This document shows positions 1-8,722 of a stretch of 64,000 nucleotides of DNA, piece by piece; position 1 is the first letter of the stretch, and each line of letters starts with the position of its first letter. A model generated the notes under the pieces. It made no database searches and had not been told where the DNA came from. It worked only from the letters and a program-made list of their open reading frames with translations. This stretch comes from Gemmatimonadales bacterium (GTDB lineage: Bacteria > Gemmatimonadota > Gemmatimonadetes > Palauibacterales > Palauibacteraceae). A program made the translations under genes and the position numbers. The stretch lies in assembly GCA_009840115.1 (NCBI GenBank), contig VXOJ01000031.1:1-64000 (forward strand), read 5' to 3'.

Positions 1-147
1 CTCCTCCGCTCCCCCACCGTCCCCGCCCCCATCAGGGGCGCACCCGGCACAGAGCCACGCGCCCGCAAGAAGGACGGCCGCAGTCGCGCTCGGACGGCGG
101 ACCGCTCCGGCGTGCGGGTGCTCGGGTCGATGTGGTCTGCGGGCCAT
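1..147 (-). CDS. Lipoprotein N-terminus, partial (runs off left edge)
   Basis: Reading frame of 49 codons that stays open to the window edge, so only the N-terminus is present. It begins with ATG preceded by a strong GGGAGG ribosome site 5-6 nt upstream. The product has a basic N-terminal stretch rich in Arg, His and Pro, then a hydrophobic segment (TAAVLLAGAWLCAGC) ending in a lipobox Cys followed by a Gly/Asp-rich linker. This is the usual form of an exported, lipid-anchored protein. Nothing can be said of its mature domain. It lies about 100 bp downstream of the nucleotidyltransferase gene on the same strand. Confidence 0.6.
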   Translation of the reverse strand, partial: MARRPHRPEHPHAGAVRRPSATAAVLLAGAWLCAGCAPDGGGDGGGAEE

Positions 148-245
148 GGAAGCCTCCCGGTGCGCGAGATGAGCCAAGGGTCGCAAGATGTTGGCGCAGA
201 CGATTCCTGAACAGACATCCGGCGCGCGGTCAGGCTCGCGATCGA

Positions 246-1076
246 TCAGACGCGCGAGCCGCCCAGGCCCAGCCGGGCGGGAAGCCCTGCGACGTACGCC
301 CGGACTTCGCGTTCGACGGGGCTCGCTTCGACATCACGTCGCGCTGCGGCCGTCTCCCGAAGCTCGGTGTACAGTTCGATCGCGGCCTCGAGCGCGGCCG
401 CACACGCCTCCGCGTCAACGCCTGCGACGGTCCGTTCGAGATCGGTCGCGAAGGCGGGGAGCCGGTCCTCGATCCGGCGCACGCCGGTGGCCTCTACGCC
501 AGCCCGTCTGAAAGCCAGCGGCGCCAGCACCACGGCCCGCCAAAACCCGAGGCCGTCCAGCGCCTCGAAGATCTCGCCGCGTTCGATCTTGTCGGCGACG
601 TAATGCGCCCAGATCCAGAAGCGATCCTCGATCCAGTCCGGATCCGCGGCCGGGTAGCGGGGGGCGGCGCGGGCGAACGCGGCGCTCAGGCAGCCGTCGG
701 CCTCCCACAGGATGACCGGGTCCTCGATCCGTTCGTGCGCGTCGTCGAGCGACACGAACTTCAGGTCCACGTGCAGGAGGGGAGGACCGTAGAGGCACAC
801 GAGCAGGCGCGGCTCTCCCACGTGCTCCCCCGTGAAGCCCGCCAGAAACGAGGGATCGAGTTCGGCGGCGATCGCCTGCTGCCGGTCGAGAATCTCCGGC
901 CACGCCCCCGGTTCCACCGCCAGCACGAGATCGAGGTCCGAGAACTCGTCCATCTCCCCCGCGATGAACGACCCGCCCGCCGCCAGCCCGACAAGGCCGT
1001 CGATCGCGGGGACCGCAGCCAACGCGCGCTCGAGAAAGACGCGATGGCGGGTCGGCATGTGATTGTAGGTTCGCAT
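246..1076 (-). CDS. Nucleotidyltransferase-domain protein
   Basis: A 276-residue cytosolic protein with a polymerase-beta-type nucleotidyltransferase signature near the N-terminus: a Gly-Ser followed by a DLDLVL strand (residues about 36-52), giving the two metal-binding Asp residues. The rest is helical and lacks a recognisable second domain. The family ranges from antibiotic-modifying to toxin-antitoxin nucleotidyltransferases, and the substrate cannot be read from the sequence. The start is 12 nt after the PPK2 stop codon, so the two are probably co-transcribed. A second Met at residue 7 is an alternative start; neither has a good ribosome site. Confidence 0.75.
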   Translation of the reverse strand: MRTYNHMPTRHRVFLERALAAVPAIDGLVGLAAGGSFIAGEMDEFSDLDLVLAVEPGAWPEILDRQQAIAAELDPSFLAGFTGEHVGEPRLLVCLYGPPLLHVDLKFVSLDDAHERIEDPVILWEADGCLSAAFARAAPRYPAADPDWIEDRFWIWAHYVADKIERGEIFEALDGLGFWRAVVLAPLAFRRAGVEATGVRRIEDRLPAFATDLERTVAGVDAEACAAALEAAIELYTELRETAAARRDVEASPVEREVRAYVAGLPARLGLGGSRV

Positions 1077-1088
1077 CGAGAATTGCGA

Positions 1089-1970
1089 TCAGAGTTCGGC
1101 GGTGAGGTGGGTGCGGTATTGCTGAAGTTCGGCGCGTTCGTCTTCGGGTAGCGCGGGGTGCGTGAGGTCGAGGGTGGCGAGCTGGTCGCGCACCAGCCGG
1201 GCGACGAGGAGCCGCATCCAGGGCTTCGAGTCGGCGGGGATCGCATACCACGGCGCCCACGGGCGGGCGGTCGCGTTGATCGCGTCCTCGTACGCGGCCA
1301 TGTAGTCGTCCCAGTGCTGCCGTTCCTCGATGTCGGCGCGGTTGAACTTCCAGTTCTTGTCGGGGCGGTCGATGCGGCGCAGGAAGCGGCGGGCCTGCTC
1401 GTCTTTCGAGATGTTGAGCCAGAACTTCAGGATCACGGTCCCGTTCCGCGCCAGGTGCAACTCGTGGTCGCGGATCGACTCGTAGCGCTCCGCGCAGCGT
1501 TCCATGATCGGCAGCTTCCGCGGGAGCTTCTGCCGGTCGAGGAACTCGGGATGGACCCGCACGATGAGCACTTCCTCGTAGTAGCTCCGGTTGAAGATCC
1601 CGATCCGGCCCTTCTCCGGTAGCCGGCGCGTCGTGCGCCACAGGAAGTCGTGCCTCGCCTCCTCGTTGGACGGCGCCTCGAAGGCGTTGATCCGGAAGCC
1701 GGCGGGGTTCACGCCCGTCATGACCGCCCGCAGCGTCGAGTCCTTGCCGGCCGCGTCCATCGCCTGGAAGACCAGCAGCACGGCGTAGTGGCGGTGCGCG
1801 TGGAGACGCCGCTGGAGCCGCGAGATCTCGCGCACGGTGCGCTTCAACTCCTTTCTCATCTCGCGCTCGGGGGGCGCGTCGGGCGGCGGCGCCGTCACCG
1901 TCCGGGAGATGTCGAAGTCGCCGTCGTAGCTGACCCGGAACGGACTCTCGGGCGGCGAGAAGTCGATCAT
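1089..1970 (-). CDS. ppk2: Polyphosphate kinase 2 family (polyP:nucleotide phosphotransferase)
   Basis: A 293-residue protein with the PPK2 P-loop kinase fold. The Walker A segment QAMDAAGKDST is at about residues 69-79, and the Walker B/lid region has FNRSYYEE at about 126-133. PPK2 enzymes transfer phosphate between polyphosphate and nucleoside mono- or diphosphates in the cytosol. The single-domain length fits the short PPK2 classes that regenerate ADP/ATP. The frame is open upstream to about 2111, but the first 47 codons there are Arg-rich and overlap the preceding gene, so the Met of MIDFSPPESP was chosen. It follows pckA and a TPR gene on the same strand, which suggests an energy-related operon. 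Subclass is uncertain. Confidence 0.92.
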   Translation of the reverse strand: MIDFSPPESPFRVSYDGDFDISRTVTAPPPDAPPEREMRKELKRTVREISRLQRRLHAHRHYAVLLVFQAMDAAGKDSTLRAVMTGVNPAGFRINAFEAPSNEEARHDFLWRTTRRLPEKGRIGIFNRSYYEEVLIVRVHPEFLDRQKLPRKLPIMERCAERYESIRDHELHLARNGTVILKFWLNISKDEQARRFLRRIDRPDKNWKFNRADIEERQHWDDYMAAYEDAINATARPWAPWYAIPADSKPWMRLLVARLVRDQLATLDLTHPALPEDERAELQQYRTHLTAEL

Positions 1971-2013
1971 GGGCTGTCGGCCCGGTCGCGCGCGGAAGCC
2001 GTTCGCGGCGGCG

Positions 2014-3648
2014 TCAGAACCTCGAGCTGCGCAGCCAGGTGTCGGCGCGGACCCAGTAACGGTCGAACTCCCGCCGGGCCTCCTGCGCCTGTGCCGTCTT
2101 CTTCTGCGCATCCAGCGCCTGCGCGAGCCCGAAGTACGCCCAGCCCTGATTGGGAAGATCCTCGAGCGCGTCCCGGTACACCTGCTCCGCCTCCGCCGTC
2201 CGGCCGTTTTCGAGCAGGATGGCGCCGAGCGTATGGCGGACCGGCATGTGCCACGCCCGCGGCTCGGAATAGATGAGTCCGTCCTCCTTCTCGATCCCGT
2301 GCTTCAGCACCGCGACGGCGTCCTCCACCTTCCCCTGCGCGTTGAGGATCTCTCCGGCGAGGATCGAGCGCGGCAGCGCGACGACATCCGCGAGCGGGCT
2401 GTAGCGGAAGGTGGCGGAGGGATCCGCGTCTTCGAGCGCCTCGTCGATCTCATCCAGGTGGTCCTGCGCCACGTCGACGTGCCCCATCCGGAGGTAGGCC
2501 AGGCCGCGCGAGAAGCTCCACGCGACGACTTCCATGGGCTCGTCCGACGTCGGACCGTCGCCCGCCAGGATCTCGCTCCAGCGGCCGAACGCGGCGTAGG
2601 TGAGCGGGATGTAGGCCGCCCACGGGCCGCGGTGTCCGGACAGGTCCTTCGCCGCCTGGATCGCGACGGCGCTCTGCCCGTCCATCACGGCGGCGTTGAG
2701 CAGCATGTGCAGGTTGTGCGAGGGATAGACGCCGGGAGGCCCGCCGTGCGCGGCCTTCTGGTCCGCGTGCCACGCCTGCTGGTTGCCGCGCACCGCGTCG
2801 CCCCAGCGGCCGATGTTCATGTAGATGTGCGTCGGCATGTGGTGGATGTGGCTCACCGCGATCTGGTCTCCGAGGTGGTCCGAACACGCCTCGGCGAGGC
2901 CGGGATCCTCGGAGGCCTCCACGAGGTGGATGTAGAGGTGACAGGCGCCGGGGTGACGGATATCCCGCGCCAGGACGGTCTCGAGGATGGGGCGGATCTT
3001 CTTCACATCCTTCGCCTCGAGATCTACATCCCCGCGCCGGGGCCGCAGCAGCATCCAGGCTTCGGCCTGCAGCGTGAGCACGTCGAGGTCGTCCGGGTAG
3101 CGCGCCGCGACCTTGTCCATCTCCCGCGCGTACAGCGTGTCGAGCATGCGGCGCCGGGAGCGCTCCGGATCGGCCTCGAAGCGTACGGCGAAGGCGTCGA
3201 TCAGCGCCTGCTCGACCTCGGTCGCGCGCGACTTGTGCTCCCGCGCCTTCTGCATGGCGGCGTGGGCCGAGCGCTCGTTGCCGGGCGACATGCCGCCGTT
3301 CAGGTACGGGGCCAGCGACCACGCCTCGCCCCAGTAGCATGAGGCGCACTCGGGATCTTCCGCTTGCGAGGCGCGGAACGACTCCTCGGCGATCGAGGTG
3401 CCGAAGGCGTACATGAACAGCAGGCCCTCGTCGAAATAGGCCTGCGCCTTCTCCGACTGCGTGGTGATCGGCCGATTGTGCGGACCGAGATTGCCGTAGA
3501 GCGGCGTGGAGTCCCCGTCGCCGTTCCCGGCCTGCGCGGCGCCGGCCATGGAGGCGCCCGCCATCCGTGGCGCCTCGCGCTGCCCGCTCGTACACCCGGC
3601 CACCGCCACCGCCAGACCCACCACCAACATCAGATCGCGTCGCCGCAT
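2014..3648 (-). CDS. Tetratricopeptide-repeat lipoprotein
   Basis: A 544-residue exported protein. The N-terminus carries a short basic region, a hydrophobic core and a lipobox ending in AVAGCTSG (Cys about residue 19). The mature part is helical with TPR-type repeats: AYFDEGLLFMYAF near residue 70, ALEDLPNQGWAYFGLAQAL near the C-terminus, and a histidine-rich SHIHHMPTHIYMNIGRW segment in the middle. It resembles the large group of TPR proteins of unknown role in Gemmatimonadota and Acidobacteriota. It starts 12 nt after the pckA stop codon, so it is probably read on the same transcript. Function unknown beyond likely protein-protein interaction at the membrane. Confidence 0.85.
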   Translation of the reverse strand: MRRRDLMLVVGLAVAVAGCTSGQREAPRMAGASMAGAAQAGNGDGDSTPLYGNLGPHNRPITTQSEKAQAYFDEGLLFMYAFGTSIAEESFRASQAEDPECASCYWGEAWSLAPYLNGGMSPGNERSAHAAMQKAREHKSRATEVEQALIDAFAVRFEADPERSRRRMLDTLYAREMDKVAARYPDDLDVLTLQAEAWMLLRPRRGDVDLEAKDVKKIRPILETVLARDIRHPGACHLYIHLVEASEDPGLAEACSDHLGDQIAVSHIHHMPTHIYMNIGRWGDAVRGNQQAWHADQKAAHGGPPGVYPSHNLHMLLNAAVMDGQSAVAIQAAKDLSGHRGPWAAYIPLTYAAFGRWSEILAGDGPTSDEPMEVVAWSFSRGLAYLRMGHVDVAQDHLDEIDEALEDADPSATFRYSPLADVVALPRSILAGEILNAQGKVEDAVAVLKHGIEKEDGLIYSEPRAWHMPVRHTLGAILLENGRTAEAEQVYRDALEDLPNQGWAYFGLAQALDAQKKTAQAQEARREFDRYWVRADTWLRSSRF

Positions 3649-3660
3649 CGCGCTTCTCCT

Positions 3661-5268
3661 CTAGATCACGGGGCCCGCCGCACACACGTCCGGCGGACAG
3701 TCGTCCTCGTATTCCCTGAAGTTCTCCCTGAAGAGCCGAGCCAGGTGCGCGGCCTTCTCGTCGTACGCCGCGGGATCCGGCCACGTCGCGCGCGGCCGCA
3801 GGATCTCGCCGGGTACGCCCGGCACGTCCGTCACGACGTGGACCCCGAACACCGGGTCCGGCTCCGTCGGCGCGTCGCCGAGTTCGCCCGCGTGGATGGC
3901 GTCGACCATCCGGCGCGTGTGCGGCAGGTCGATCCGCGCGCCGACGCCGAACGGCCCGCCGCTCCAGCCCGTGTTCACGAGCCACACCTTCACGCCGTGC
4001 TCGTGCATGCGGTCCGCGAGCAGGCGCGCGTACTTCGCCGGGTGCCACACGAGGAACGGACCCCCGAAGCAGGGCGAGAACGTCGCCACCGGATCGGTGA
4101 CGCCGACCTCCGTGCCCGCGACCTTCGCCGTGTACCCGCTGATGAAGTGGTACATGGCCTGCTCGGGCGTCAACCGGCTCACCGGCGGCAGCACGCCGAA
4201 CGCGTCCGCCGTCAGGAAGATCACGTCCGTGGGATGACCCGCCACGCACGGCACCTGCGCGTTGTCGATGAACTCGATCGGATAGCTGCCGCGGGTGTTC
4301 TGCGTGATCGACGAATCGGACCAGTCCACGCTTCCGTCGTCCCGCAGCACGACGTTCTCCAGCACCGCGCCGTAGCGGAGGGCCCGGTAGATGTCGGGCT
4401 CCTTCTCCTCGGAGAGGTCGATCGTCTTCGCGTAGCAGCCGCCCTCGATGTTGAAGATCCCCGCGTCGGTCCAGCAGTGCTCGTCGTCGCCGATGAGCCG
4501 CCGGTGCGGGTCGGCCGAGAGCGTCGTCTTCCCCGTCCCCGAGAGGCCGAAGAGGAGCGACGAGGCCCCGGTCGTCGGGTCGGTCGTCGCCGAGCAGTGC
4601 ATCGAGAGCACGTCCCGCTTCGGCATGAGGTAGTTCATGATCGTGAACACGCCCTTCTTCATCTCCCCCGCGTACTCGGTCCCGAGGATGCAGGCCTCGT
4701 TGTCACCGAAGGAGAGATCGACGCTCGTCGGCGAGGTGACGCCGTCCACCGACGGGTCCGCCGCCTCCTGGCCCGCGTTGTAGACGACGAAGTCGGGCTC
4801 GCCGAACTCCGCCAACTCCGCGGGCGTGGGGCGGATGAGCATGTTGTGCATGAAGAGGGCGTGGTACGGGCGGTTGCAGATGATCCGGACGTTGAGGCGG
4901 TACGCCGGGTCCCAGCCCGCGAAGCCGTCGATGACGTAGAGGAGATCCTGCGCGTTCAGGAAAGCGCGCGCGCGGGCCCGGTTCCGCAGGAAGCTCTCGC
5001 GCTCGAGGGGGAAGTTGACCGGACCCCACCAGACGTCCCGCTCGGTCTCCGGATCGCGCACCACGTGCTTGTCGTTCGGGGAGCGGCCGGTCTTGGCGCC
5101 GGAGAACGCCACGAGGGCTCCGTTCGCCGCCTGGATCGCGCCGGGCTCGCGGCCGCTCAGCGCATCGGCGTAGATGTCCCCCACGGAGGGATTGCGTTTG
5201 ATGCGGGTGACGCTGATCCCGTGCGCGCTGAGGTCCATGGTGCCGATTTCGGCCGTTGTAGTCGTCAT
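3661..5268 (-). CDS. pckA: Phosphoenolpyruvate carboxykinase (ATP)
   Basis: A 535-residue enzyme, the usual length of ATP-dependent PEPCK, which converts oxaloacetate plus ATP to phosphoenolpyruvate, CO2 and ADP at the head of gluconeogenesis. Visible motifs are the P-loop GLSGTGKTTLS (residues about 241-251), the following GDDEHCWTD metal-binding segment (260-268), and GAKTGRSPNDKH (57-68) with the substrate-binding Arg. It is the first gene of a minus-strand group with a TPR lipoprotein and PPK2, and it diverges from the deacetylase gene across about 170 bp containing an inverted repeat. A gluconeogenic enzyme fits a peptide- or acid-using diet. Confidence 0.97.
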   Translation of the reverse strand: MTTTTAEIGTMDLSAHGISVTRIKRNPSVGDIYADALSGREPGAIQAANGALVAFSGAKTGRSPNDKHVVRDPETERDVWWGPVNFPLERESFLRNRARARAFLNAQDLLYVIDGFAGWDPAYRLNVRIICNRPYHALFMHNMLIRPTPAELAEFGEPDFVVYNAGQEAADPSVDGVTSPTSVDLSFGDNEACILGTEYAGEMKKGVFTIMNYLMPKRDVLSMHCSATTDPTTGASSLLFGLSGTGKTTLSADPHRRLIGDDEHCWTDAGIFNIEGGCYAKTIDLSEEKEPDIYRALRYGAVLENVVLRDDGSVDWSDSSITQNTRGSYPIEFIDNAQVPCVAGHPTDVIFLTADAFGVLPPVSRLTPEQAMYHFISGYTAKVAGTEVGVTDPVATFSPCFGGPFLVWHPAKYARLLADRMHEHGVKVWLVNTGWSGGPFGVGARIDLPHTRRMVDAIHAGELGDAPTEPDPVFGVHVVTDVPGVPGEILRPRATWPDPAAYDEKAAHLARLFRENFREYEDDCPPDVCAAGPVI

Positions 5269-5340
5269 GTGTCGTCGTCGCCATAATCAGGGGAGGGCCG
5301 ACACCACGGCGACGAGCCCACGAATCGGGGACAGATCTCA

Positions 5341-5360
5341 GCGCCGAACGGAATCGGCGC
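5341..5360. promoter_or_regulatory. Perfect 7-bp inverted repeat between pckA and deacetylase genes
   Basis: GCGCCGA, six spacer bases, then TCGGCGC, in the divergent intergenic region. It is about 75 bp ahead of pckA and 77 bp ahead of the deacetylase gene, next to an AT-rich patch (GTTAAAATAA) that could be promoter. It may be an operator or a small hairpin. Inference only. Confidence 0.3.
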
Positions 5361-5436
5361 CGACCGTCCGATTCACGAACAATCTGTTAAAATAAGCCTT
5401 CAGACTTGAGATGACTACCGAAACGGGGGAACCCTC

Positions 5437-6423
5437 ATGACCGGCCGGATACGATCTTCGATCTCTGTCGGACTCGCCGTCATCCTTTTCGGCGCGGCGG
5501 CGGCCGCGATTCCAGCGGCGGCAAACGCGGCTCAGGAAGCGGACGACCCGCCGTGGCGCTGGTCCGAAGAGCGCGTGTTCGAGGCCGTCAACCGGGTACG
5601 CGCCGGGCGCGACCTGAATCCGGACTCGTGGCCGGACGGCGGCCGGGTGGCCGTGCTGCTCTCCTTCGACGTCGACAACGAGACGGTCTGGCTGCGGAAC
5701 GGCGACACGAACGTGGGCGGCCTCTCGCAGGGGGAATACGGCTCGCGCGTCGCCCTCGGCCGCATCATCGACCTGCTCGACGAGTACGGGATCGCGGCCT
5801 CGTTCTTCGGCCCCGCGCTCAGCTTCACCCTCGCGCCGCACCAGATCGACATGATCCAGGCGTCGGGGCGCCACGAGATCGGCGTCCACGGCTGGATCCA
5901 CGAGCGCAACGCGACCCTCCCGCGCGACGAGGAGGAACGCCTGCTGCGCATGGCCATCGAGCGGCTGACGGAACTCATGGGCGAACGCCCCGTCGGCTAC
6001 CGCGCGCCGTCGTGGAACTTCAGCGACTCGACGCTCGACCTGCTGCTCGAGATGGACTTCCTTTACGACTCGTCGCTGATGGCGGACGACCGTCCCTACG
6101 AGATCAACCAGAACGGCGAGCCCACGGGACTCGTCGAACTCCCGGTGGACTGGATCCTGGACGACGCGCCGCTCTTCAACCCGCTCGGGGACCGCTACTC
6201 GAACCCGCGGGAAGTGCTGGAGGTGTACAAGGACGAGTTCGACGTGGCCTACGAGGAGGGGACGATGTTCCTCCTCACCATGCACCCGCACTACATCGGA
6301 CACCGCTCACGGATCGTGATCCTGCGCGAACTCATCGAGCACATGCGGACCAAGCCCGGCGTCTGGTTCGGCACGCACCGCGAAGCCGTCGAGTGGGTCC
6401 GCGCCCAGGCAGGCATGCCCTAG
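5437..6423 (+). CDS. Exported polysaccharide deacetylase-family protein
   Basis: A 328-residue protein with an N-terminal signal peptide (hydrophobic core about residues 11-30, ending near AANAAQE) and a NodB-type deacetylase domain. Visible motifs are the metal-site strand LLSFDVDNE (motif 1), EIGVHGWIHE with two spaced His (motif 2), and GYRAPSWNFS (motif 3). The family removes N-acetyl or related groups from chitin-like or peptidoglycan sugars, and some members act on small cyclic amides or imides. Which applies here is open. The ribosome site is GGGGGA before ATG. Its stop codon overlaps the convergent peptidase gene by 4 bp. Confidence 0.88.
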   Translation: MTGRIRSSISVGLAVILFGAAAAAIPAAANAAQEADDPPWRWSEERVFEAVNRVRAGRDLNPDSWPDGGRVAVLLSFDVDNETVWLRNGDTNVGGLSQGEYGSRVALGRIIDLLDEYGIAASFFGPALSFTLAPHQIDMIQASGRHEIGVHGWIHERNATLPRDEEERLLRMAIERLTELMGERPVGYRAPSWNFSDSTLDLLLEMDFLYDSSLMADDRPYEINQNGEPTGLVELPVDWILDDAPLFNPLGDRYSNPREVLEVYKDEFDVAYEEGTMFLLTMHPHYIGHRSRIVILRELIEHMRTKPGVWFGTHREAVEWVRAQAGMP

Positions 6424-8600
6424 CGTGGGGCGGTCTCCTCCAGCAGGTCGAGGATGAAGGCGAACTCGAAGGCGAGTTCCTCGTACGCCCGGTCGCGGCC
6501 CGAGCCGCCGCCGTGGCCGGCGTCCATGTGCGTCTTGAGGAGGAGGCGGTTCTCGTCCGTCTTCGTCGCGCGCAGCTTCGCCACCCACTTCGCGGGCTCC
6601 CAGTACTGCACCTGCGAATCGTGCAGCCCCGTCGTGACGAGCAGGTTGGGATAGTCCTTCGCCTCCACCTGGTCGTAGGGGGAGTAGGAGAGCATGTAGC
6701 GGTACGATTCGAGATCCGCCGGGTTGCCCCACTCGTCCCACTCGAAGGTCGTGAGCGGGATCGACTCGTCCAGCATCGTCGTCACGACGTCGACGAACGG
6801 CACGTGCGCGACCACGCCGCGGAACAGTTCCGGCCGCATGTTCACCACCGCCCCCATGAGCAGGCCGCCGGCGCTCCCGCCCCGGGCGAAGAGCTTCTCG
6901 GCGCTCGTGTAGCCTTCCGCGATGAGGTAGTCCGCCACGTCCACGTAGTCGGTGAAGGTGTTCTTCTTGTTGAACATCTTCCCGTCCTCGTACCACGCGC
7001 GGCCGAGTTCCTGTCCACCCCGGATATGGGCGATCGCGTAGACGAAGCCGCGGTCGAGGAGACTGAGGCGGGTGGAGGAGAAGGTGGGCTCCATGCTCGC
7101 GCCGTAGGAGCCGTAGGCGTAGAGGAGGAGCGGGTTGTCACCATCCTTCTCGAGGCCGCGCCGGTAGACGACGGACACGGGGACTTCCACGGCGCCATCG
7201 CGGGCGGGGGCGTGCAGCCGCTCCACCACGTAGTCCGCGCGGTCGTAGCCGCCGAGCACTTCGTCCTCCTTGAGCAGCGTGCGCTCGCGGGTGGACATGT
7301 CGTAGTCGTAGACCGAGCGCGGCGCGGAGAGCGACGTGTACCCGTAGCGAAGGATGTTCGTGTCCATCTCGGGGTTGGCCGACAGCGAGGCCAGGTAGGC
7401 CGGCTCGTCGAACGCGATCTGGTGCTCGTCTCCCTCCCACGCGCGGACGCGCAGGCGGGTGAGCCCTCCCGCGCGCTCCGAGAGGACGAGGTAGTTCCGG
7501 AACAGCTCGAACCCCTGCAGGAAGACTTCGCCCCGGTGCGGGATGACCGTCTCCCAGTTGTCCGTCGCCGTCGCGTCGACGGGGGTGCGCATGAGCTTGA
7601 AGTTCTCGGCACCGTCGAGGTTCGTCCGGATGTAGAAGTGGTCCCCGAAGTGGTCGAAGCGGTGCTCGTGCCCGCGCTCGCGCGGAAGGAAGAGGGTGAA
7701 GTCGCCCTCGGGGTTCGTCGCGTCGAGGAAGCGGTGCTCGTCCATCAGGGTGTGGGAGGAGGAGATGACGAGGTATTGCTTCGACTTCGTCTTGCGGATG
7801 CCGCTGCTGAACTCCTCGTCGTCCTCCTGGTACACGAGCACGTCGTCCGCAGGGTCCGTGCCGATCCGGTGTCGGTAGATCTGGTACGAACGCAGCGTGC
7901 CGGGATCGCGCCGCGCGTAGAAGAGCGTCCGGTTGTCCTCGGCCCACACCATGTTGCCGGACGCGCCTTCGATCGACTCCGGGTAGTCCTCTCCGGTGTC
8001 GAGGTTCCGGATCCGGATGGTGTAGATGCGGCGCCCGCGGGTGTCCTCGGCCCACGCCATCAGGTCGCCGTTGGAGCTGACCGCGGGGAAAGCGGCGTAG
8101 TAGTCGTGGCCCTCGGCGAGCGGGTTGACGTCGAGGATGACTTCCTCCTCCGCGTCCAGCGAGCCGCGCTTCCGGGCATGGATCGGGTAGTCCCGCCCCT
8201 CTTCGGTGCGCGTGTAGTAGAAGAAGTCGCCCTCTCGCACGGGCACGGAGAGGTCGGTCTGCTGGATCCGGCCCTTGATCTCCTCGAACAACTCCGCCTG
8301 GAGACCCTCGGTGTGGGCCATCAGCGCGTCCGTGTAGCCGTTCTCCGCCTCGAGATACGAGATGACCTCGGGGTTGTCGCGCTGGTTGAGCCAGTAGTAG
8401 TTGTCGACCCGCGTGTGCCCGTGCGTCTCCAGCTGCTCCGGGATCACGCGCGCGACGGGTGGCGCGACCCCGGCGTCGGCCGGGGATTCGGCGGCGGGGT
8501 CGGCACCCTCCCCGGTGCAGCCGGCGGCCTGGACGCTCACGGCGAGCAGCGCCGCGATGAGGGGGAAACGGTCATGGCATGCGGCCTTCGCTCGCGACAT
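6420..8600 (-). CDS. ptrB: Prolyl oligopeptidase family S9A (oligopeptidase B-like), lipoprotein
   Basis: A 726-residue peptidase with a lipobox-like signal (VSVQAAGCTG, Cys about residue 28), so probably lipid-anchored in the cell envelope. An N-terminal seven-bladed beta-propeller (about residues 60-430) is followed by an alpha/beta hydrolase domain. The catalytic triad is visible: Ser in GGSAGGLLMG, Asp in TTGLHDSQV and His in MDAGHGGGSGR near the C-terminus. Oligopeptidase B cleaves short peptides after basic residues. The specificity here is assigned only by overall similarity. The ribosome site AAGGAG precedes the ATG. It lies convergent with the deacetylase gene. Confidence 0.92.
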   Translation of the reverse strand: MSRAKAACHDRFPLIAALLAVSVQAAGCTGEGADPAAESPADAGVAPPVARVIPEQLETHGHTRVDNYYWLNQRDNPEVISYLEAENGYTDALMAHTEGLQAELFEEIKGRIQQTDLSVPVREGDFFYYTRTEEGRDYPIHARKRGSLDAEEEVILDVNPLAEGHDYYAAFPAVSSNGDLMAWAEDTRGRRIYTIRIRNLDTGEDYPESIEGASGNMVWAEDNRTLFYARRDPGTLRSYQIYRHRIGTDPADDVLVYQEDDEEFSSGIRKTKSKQYLVISSSHTLMDEHRFLDATNPEGDFTLFLPRERGHEHRFDHFGDHFYIRTNLDGAENFKLMRTPVDATATDNWETVIPHRGEVFLQGFELFRNYLVLSERAGGLTRLRVRAWEGDEHQIAFDEPAYLASLSANPEMDTNILRYGYTSLSAPRSVYDYDMSTRERTLLKEDEVLGGYDRADYVVERLHAPARDGAVEVPVSVVYRRGLEKDGDNPLLLYAYGSYGASMEPTFSSTRLSLLDRGFVYAIAHIRGGQELGRAWYEDGKMFNKKNTFTDYVDVADYLIAEGYTSAEKLFARGGSAGGLLMGAVVNMRPELFRGVVAHVPFVDVVTTMLDESIPLTTFEWDEWGNPADLESYRYMLSYSPYDQVEAKDYPNLLVTTGLHDSQVQYWEPAKWVAKLRATKTDENRLLLKTHMDAGHGGGSGRDRAYEELAFEFAFILDLLEETAPR

Positions 8601-8722
8601 CGACGACTCCTTCGCTTCACTCGGATCCTGATCGCCCGCGTTTGTAGCCGTTACACTGGCGGCGGTGCTGCGCGCGTTTCACTGTTTTTCTCTTTCCAGT
8701 TCTCAAGGACGGAAACCGGGAC

